Notes under the pieces: generated by a model | What the model was told of the DNA's origin: nothing | Databases searched by the model: none | What the model saw: only the letters and a program-made list of their open reading frames with translations | NCBI GenBank assembly: GCA_964628195.1 | Contig: CAZVPF010000024.1 | Coordinates: 1 to 40,992, forward strand | Direction: 5' to 3' | Source of the DNA: CAZVPF01 sp964628195 | GTDB lineage: Bacteria; Planctomycetota; Phycisphaerae; Sedimentisphaerales; Anaerohalosphaeraceae | Length of the DNA: 40,992 bases | Translations under genes and position numbers: made by a program | Shown here: one piece after another, positions 37,636 to 40,992 of the stretch | Layout: every line of letters begins with the position of its first letter | How positions within the stretch are numbered: position 1 is the stretch's first letter

Positions 37636-38191
37636 TAACGAAACGACAACCCAACAACCCCGACCCCGTAGGGGTCGAACTAAACCAGATACTCAACATC
37701 AAACTCAACGCCGGCCATTTGCAAAAAATCGATGTACTCTTCCCTAAACGTTTTTACCCGATGATGTTCCTGCTGATTTTCGATATATTTGACTATCCAG
37801 TCTTTATCTTTCCAGGAACAGGTAAACGCACCGTACCCCTGCTGCCAACCGTCAAAATTTGCAAATACCTTTTCATTTTTAATCCACTGCCCGGCTGCGA
37901 GCTTAACATCTTTTACCACATCAGCCAAAGCCGACGACGGATGAATGGCCGTCAGTATATGCAGATGATCGTTGTAACCGCCTATCTCATATACGTTACA
38001 TCTTTTGTTCCGCAGAATACCCGCCGCGTATCGGCAGAGGTCTTTGTGCCGCGCAAGTTCGAGCGTACCCTGATGATCTTTGGTGCCGAAAACAATGTGA
38101 TATAATATCTGTGTATATGTAGCCAAAAATTTCCCCTGTTCGACCCCGTCAGGGTCGCCCTGTTTTTTTCCGCCGTTGACCACGGGTTTCG
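37624..38191 (-). mobile_element. IS200/RAYT-type unit with inverted hairpin ends
   Basis: The transposase gene is bracketed by matching elements in inverted order. The outer arms are CGAAACCCGTGG (37624-37635) and its reverse complement (38180-38191). The inner hairpins are GACCCC-GTA-GGGGTC (37662-37676), immediately after the gene's stop, and GACCC-CGTCA-GGGTC (38142-38156), just before its ribosome site. The distances from outer arm to inner hairpin are similar on both sides (26 and 23 bases). HUH transposases act on such subterminal hairpins in single-stranded DNA, so these probably mark the element's ends; exact cleavage sites are unknown. Confidence 0.62.
37680..38126 (-). CDS. Y1/HUH transposase, IS200/REP-associated type
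   Basis: A 148-residue single-tyrosine transposase. The start YTQILYHIVFGTKDH is typical of IS200-like and REP-associated enzymes. The metal-binding HUH motif is NDHLHIL, and the catalytic Tyr is in IVKYIENQQEHH. The C-terminus ends EFDVEYLV, as in many planctomycete members. TTG at 38126 is taken as the start: AGGGGA lies 5 bases upstream, and this gives the normal ~150-residue length. The open frame to 38276 would add 50 residues with no family resemblance that read through the flanking hairpin. The gene is intact. Confidence 0.85.
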   Translation of the reverse strand: MATYTQILYHIVFGTKDHQGTLELARHKDLCRYAAGILRNKRCNVYEIGGYNDHLHILTAIHPSSALADVVKDVKLAAGQWIKNEKVFANFDGWQQGYGAFTCSWKDKDWIVKYIENQQEHHRVKTFREEYIDFLQMAGVEFDVEYLV

Positions 38192-38321
38192 GCAGTTGCA
38201 AATATACCCACTCACCCTGTCCGGAATCAAGAGAAATCTTAAAACCCGTAGTATGCACGGGGGAGCTTGGGTCCAAGACCTGAACTAAAGAGCGACACAG
38301 TTATTTGGCACGTTAATATAA

Positions 38322-39287
38322 TTATATGCCTGTGAACCATTGGCACAAAGAAACAACTTGGGTTTCATTTGTTAGATTCGCCGCATTCGATAGCTTTCCA
38401 TCCGTAAGCTGGCCGTAAATTTCCTTTGCCATAGCATTTTCAATTGCTGCGCCAACAAAAAAAGTGTCCGCTGTTCGTTCATGTTTGGCAAAAGATGTTC
38501 GTATTCTCTCAAGGGCGCTGTTGGCTGTTTTCCAATGTTCATCTGCACCTGCCGGATCTATTCCGCCTTTTAGTTCCCCAAGAGCGATATAATTTTGAGG
38601 GGTCGAAACCGTTTTTTTAACCATTGCACTTTCACTACCAAGTATTTTCAGGTCCAGATTAAACAGGCACATGTCAACATTTTTGCCTACAAATGGAACT
38701 GTGAGATTCATTAGCAAGGTTCTGGAGCCTCTTTTGTTTTTCCAGCAGATTCCCTTGATATCGTTTTCAATGCCTGCATCATCTAAGGAGTTCTTAACCC
38801 AACACATGTTCTTTTCGTGCAACCAAAAATAATCCACTTTTCCGATCTTAAGAACAGAAAGAAGGCATCTTATGAATTTTCTTTCGCCGATTGCTCCGGC
38901 TAAATTTCTCATCATGCCACCAAGTGTATCTCCTCTGGTTAAAAGAAATCTATATACTAACTCGTCAACAAACAGATCGCCGGCTGGCTTTAAGAAATTC
39001 TCTATTAAGTTTTCAACGGCCTTCTTCTTATCTTCAACCGTTAAGTGGTTTTGCGACTTGTCTGACAACCCAGATGCTGTTATTAACGCACCCCAAATAT
39101 CATCTCGCTTGATTAGGTCATCCGCGGTTTTTGATTTTGCTGCCGCAACCCTGAGTGCTTTTGCTTCCTCAACAAATGGCGTTGCCTTACGATTTTTTTC
39201 CAATGCTATATCAATGAATCCTGCACGCGTTGCTTCATAAGGCGTTACTAGGTCTTCAGGCGAATCAATATGATTATTAAACGGCAT
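38322..39287 (-). CDS. Type II restriction endonuclease, AvaI/BsoBI-like
   Basis: A 321-residue protein resembling the AvaI/BsoBI family, whose members cut CYCGRG and are of almost the same length. The best evidence is IALGELKGGIDPAGADEHW (234-252), where E238 and K240 fit the (D/E)xK half of a PD-(D/E)xK site, with D205 in GKNVDMCLF as a candidate metal ligand. The start is the ATG inside TAATG at 39287, overlapping the methyltransferase stop; upstream ATGs at 39302 and 39314 lack well-placed ribosome sites. Overlap makes the nuclease follow methyltransferase translation, which protects the host. The gene is AT-rich relative to the left part of the window. Specificity is inferred, not shown. 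Confidence 0.75.
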   Translation of the reverse strand: MPFNNHIDSPEDLVTPYEATRAGFIDIALEKNRKATPFVEEAKALRVAAAKSKTADDLIKRDDIWGALITASGLSDKSQNHLTVEDKKKAVENLIENFLKPAGDLFVDELVYRFLLTRGDTLGGMMRNLAGAIGERKFIRCLLSVLKIGKVDYFWLHEKNMCWVKNSLDDAGIENDIKGICWKNKRGSRTLLMNLTVPFVGKNVDMCLFNLDLKILGSESAMVKKTVSTPQNYIALGELKGGIDPAGADEHWKTANSALERIRTSFAKHERTADTFFVGAAIENAMAKEIYGQLTDGKLSNAANLTNETQVVSLCQWFTGI

Positions 39288-40693
39288 TAGGGTTTTTTCC
39301 ATACATAAACACATTTCCTTAGAGACTCTCTTCCGTGTCCTCCCATTTGCTGACTGCTATTGCCTTTTCTTTGCGGAAGCACCAGAATATTTAGAATATC
39401 AAACCCGATGTCCTCGGCAATTTTTGACAAAATTAAGTCAACAGGGATACTTATTCCTGCATATCTTACGTTATCATTTACCATAAATACATGCCCGCCA
39501 CTGTCAAGGACTCGAAAGCTTTCAGCTATTACAGCGGTCATTTCTTGGAAGTATCCTTTGACCATCCTTGGGATTCCGCTATTATTTAATTGCTTATTTT
39601 CTTTTTGTTCTTCGAGGAAAATAAGAATCGCGTTTATTAACTCCTGCGATTGAAAAATGTCATTTGCTTCATGGTAACGGTCACAAATATCCGGTAAGTC
39701 CTTCGGTTTGTTTTCCACGGTACAGCTTAGCATCGTTTGTCGCAATGCCACCAGTTCTTTCTCTCCGATACCCAACAATGCGTGCTCCAATGCATATGTT
39801 CTCGTATAATCATATCGGTTGCAATATGGTGGCGAAGTGATTATGGCCTTATAACTGTTTGATGGTATAGATGGAAGAGTATCCAGGCAGGACCCTTTGT
39901 ATAATTTAATTGATCCTGGCCGAACAGAATCATCTTGAAACAATGTCGTTTGCGAGGGGTCTTTTATGTCTTCAATTATCTGGCCAAGCTTATTGCAAAT
40001 AGCCGAATCAAACCGATAGATTTTTCCTTTATCAAATTTGGTTTTCCCATTGCTTCTGCCAGATCTGTGGTCCCAGCGAAGATACTGTCCATCCTTTCTT
40101 GTAAAACTCACTTCTTCAAGAACACACATTAAAGCAAAAAAGAGTAATTTGGAAACCTCATCTTTTTTAATGCTTTTGAGTTCAGACAAGTACTGACCTA
40201 TTTCACGGGCAGTGTCCGATGGATATGCGTTTTGTGTTATGCGGAGATAGTTAATATCCGCGGGACATTTATTTGATTTCCATGGACGATCATTGTTCCA
40301 TTTCTCTAAAATCTTTAATTCCTTTTTGTTAATTTCAAATTGTGCGATAAAACGGCTTTCTACAATCTTTTGTCCAACAGGGAGCAACTCTATCCCTTCG
40401 GCATCATAGCCTAAAATAGCACTCGCAAATAAAGTTGTGCCTATTCCTGCAAAAGGGTCAAAAATTGTGCCGTGAGGTATTTTGTATTTTCCTAGGAAGT
40501 ATTCAACAAGAGTAGCCGAAAAAGCTTCCTTGTACTTATACCATCTATAAAAAGCAAGGTCCTTATTGCTTTGAAAACTTACGATCTTTCTTGTTAGATT
40601 TGGTTCGACCTTGAGTGTGTCATGGAAGTATGCCTCCAATTCGTGATCAAGCGTTTTTATGTCTTCAATAATACTTTTAGTTTTTACGTTCAC
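39287..40693 (-). CDS. Type II DNA methyltransferase, probably N4-cytosine
   Basis: A 468-residue DNA methyltransferase. The AdoMet-binding motif I is FDPFAGIGTT (78-87), and the catalytic motif IV is TSPPY (286-290), whose SPP[YFW] form is usual in N4-cytosine enzymes but does not exclude N6-adenine. A ~200-residue insertion between them may hold target recognition. The start is GTG at 40693 with AAGGA 10 bases upstream; no ATG is close. It leads the endonuclease gene with a TAATG overlap, so it forms a restriction-modification pair. Low GC and a position next to a transposon suggest acquisition by transfer. An extended -10 promoter lies at 40814-40822. Confidence 0.88.
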   Translation of the reverse strand: MNVKTKSIIEDIKTLDHELEAYFHDTLKVEPNLTRKIVSFQSNKDLAFYRWYKYKEAFSATLVEYFLGKYKIPHGTIFDPFAGIGTTLFASAILGYDAEGIELLPVGQKIVESRFIAQFEINKKELKILEKWNNDRPWKSNKCPADINYLRITQNAYPSDTAREIGQYLSELKSIKKDEVSKLLFFALMCVLEEVSFTRKDGQYLRWDHRSGRSNGKTKFDKGKIYRFDSAICNKLGQIIEDIKDPSQTTLFQDDSVRPGSIKLYKGSCLDTLPSIPSNSYKAIITSPPYCNRYDYTRTYALEHALLGIGEKELVALRQTMLSCTVENKPKDLPDICDRYHEANDIFQSQELINAILIFLEEQKENKQLNNSGIPRMVKGYFQEMTAVIAESFRVLDSGGHVFMVNDNVRYAGISIPVDLILSKIAEDIGFDILNILVLPQRKGNSSQQMGGHGRESLRKCVYVWKKP

Positions 40694-40957
40694 TCGTCAA
40701 ATATCCTTACATTTCCTTTAGGTGGCTAATTGCTTGAGAGTGGTAATCTTCCACGCAATCCGTTGGGGGCCTTAGCAACCATGCCACAACCACAATTCTG
40801 GCAACCCTAAAAGATTATAACAACAAATAATTAAATTAAAAGAAAAATATAACTACTTGAAAGAGTTAGAGTTATACACCATTTTTCAGTTTTATCGCAT
40901 CAAACACCCATCTCGCGGGTAAACCAACCATCAACCATTTTTCAGGAGACTCCATTT
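40694..40957. other. Divergent intergenic region with a 12-bp direct repeat
   Basis: This AT-rich stretch lies between the methyltransferase and the partial plus-strand gene. It contains ACCATTTTTCAG twice (40878-40889 and 40934-40945), the second next to the AGGAG ribosome site of the partial gene. No ORF or RNA gene is seen, and no controller-protein gene for the restriction system is present. Confidence 0.5.
40814..40822 (-). promoter_or_regulatory. Extended -10 promoter of the methyltransferase gene
   Basis: On the minus strand TGTTATAAT gives a consensus -10 (40819-40814) with extended TG at 40822-40821; no good -35 is visible. Transcription would start near 40807, about 114 bases before the GTG start. 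Confidence 0.45.
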
Positions 40958-40992
40958 ATGGACAACAAACAAACCGGACCGCCCACATTTAT
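40958..40992 (+). CDS. Start of an unidentified gene, cut by the window end
   Basis: AGGAG (40944-40948 region) lies 9 bases before an ATG that opens a frame reading MDNKQTGPPTF up to the edge of the window. Only eleven full codons are visible, so no function can be suggested. Confidence 0.55.
   Translation, partial: MDNKQTGPPTF

Noticed and set aside
37280..37649. Overlapping minus-strand ORFs across the repeat array with repeated protein text
   Set aside because: They are translations of the 88-bp repeats, with no ribosome sites, so they reflect DNA repetition rather than a repeat protein.
38127..38276. 50-residue N-terminal extension of the transposase
   Set aside because: It reads through the flanking hairpin and lacks family similarity; TTG at 38126 has a ribosome site and gives the normal length.
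40700..40800. Possible tRNA-like or other structured RNA upstream of the methyltransferase
   Set aside because: No cloverleaf, T-loop motif or acceptor stem could be traced.

Overview
The window is about 41 kb of chromosome from a bacterium of the Planctomycetota, most probably class Phycisphaerae near the Sedimentisphaerales (lineage inferred from gene content). The evidence is a copy of the short basic signature protein of the PVC superphylum (30931-31146), two large secreted proteins ending in planctomycete-style dockerin-like calcium-binding tails (16266-18890 and 34177-37170), a Cys-type sulfatase with a Tat lipoprotein signal, and glycoside-hydrolase-like exported proteins. Most genes have moderately high GC. 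Two blocks look more AT-rich by eye: the TauE/Rrf2 pair and the restriction-modification pair at the right end.

Layout from left to right. (1) 1-3047: a signalling operon of histidine kinase (5' end missing), single-domain response regulator and GAF/HD-GYP protein. (2) 3081-6107, minus strand: a URO-D-like protein and a zinc-dependent sugar-alcohol-type dehydrogenase, then a probable small gene with its own terminator. (3) 6598-9018: an exported GH42-like protein. (4) 9198-10614: HflX with a TTG start, preceded by a strong promoter and, inside the short leader, an intrinsic terminator, so attenuation is possible. (5) 10626-16009, minus strand: nitroreductase, tiny lipoprotein, and carbamoyl-phosphate synthase in the order carB-carA with a TTG start for carA. 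(6) 16266-24078, minus strand: a dockerin-tailed glycosidase-like protein, a TauE/SafE exporter, an Rrf2 regulator with a nearby palindromic operator, ribulokinase and sulfatase; together these suggest use of sulfated polysaccharide or pentose with a sulfur-handling side branch. (7) 24203-29845, minus strand: the classic lipid cluster rpmF-plsX-fabH-fabD-fabG-acpP-fabF, with a structured leader before rpmF and a separate promoter before acpP. (8) 30134-32388: a single-pass membrane protein, the PVC signature protein and a class I/II aminotransferase. (9) 32495-37170: an ECF sigma factor, a small membrane protein placed like an anti-sigma factor, a Spy/CpxP/CnrX-like periplasmic protein, and a 997-residue exported protein combining an arylsulfotransferase-type propeller, two Lcl/DUF1566 domains and a dockerin-like tail. 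This looks like an envelope or metal-stress regulon, and it is the least familiar gene combination here. (10) 37252-38191: a signal-peptide stub of a lost gene, REP-like palindromes, an array of 88-bp repeats and a TTG-started Y1/HUH transposase of IS200/RAYT type bracketed by inverted hairpins. (11) 38322-40693, minus strand: an AvaI/BsoBI-like restriction endonuclease overlapping its probable N4-cytosine methyltransferase, followed by the first codons of a plus-strand gene at the window edge.

All assignments come from reading motifs and gene order by eye. No database search or folding calculation was run, and promoter and terminator calls are visual matches to consensus.
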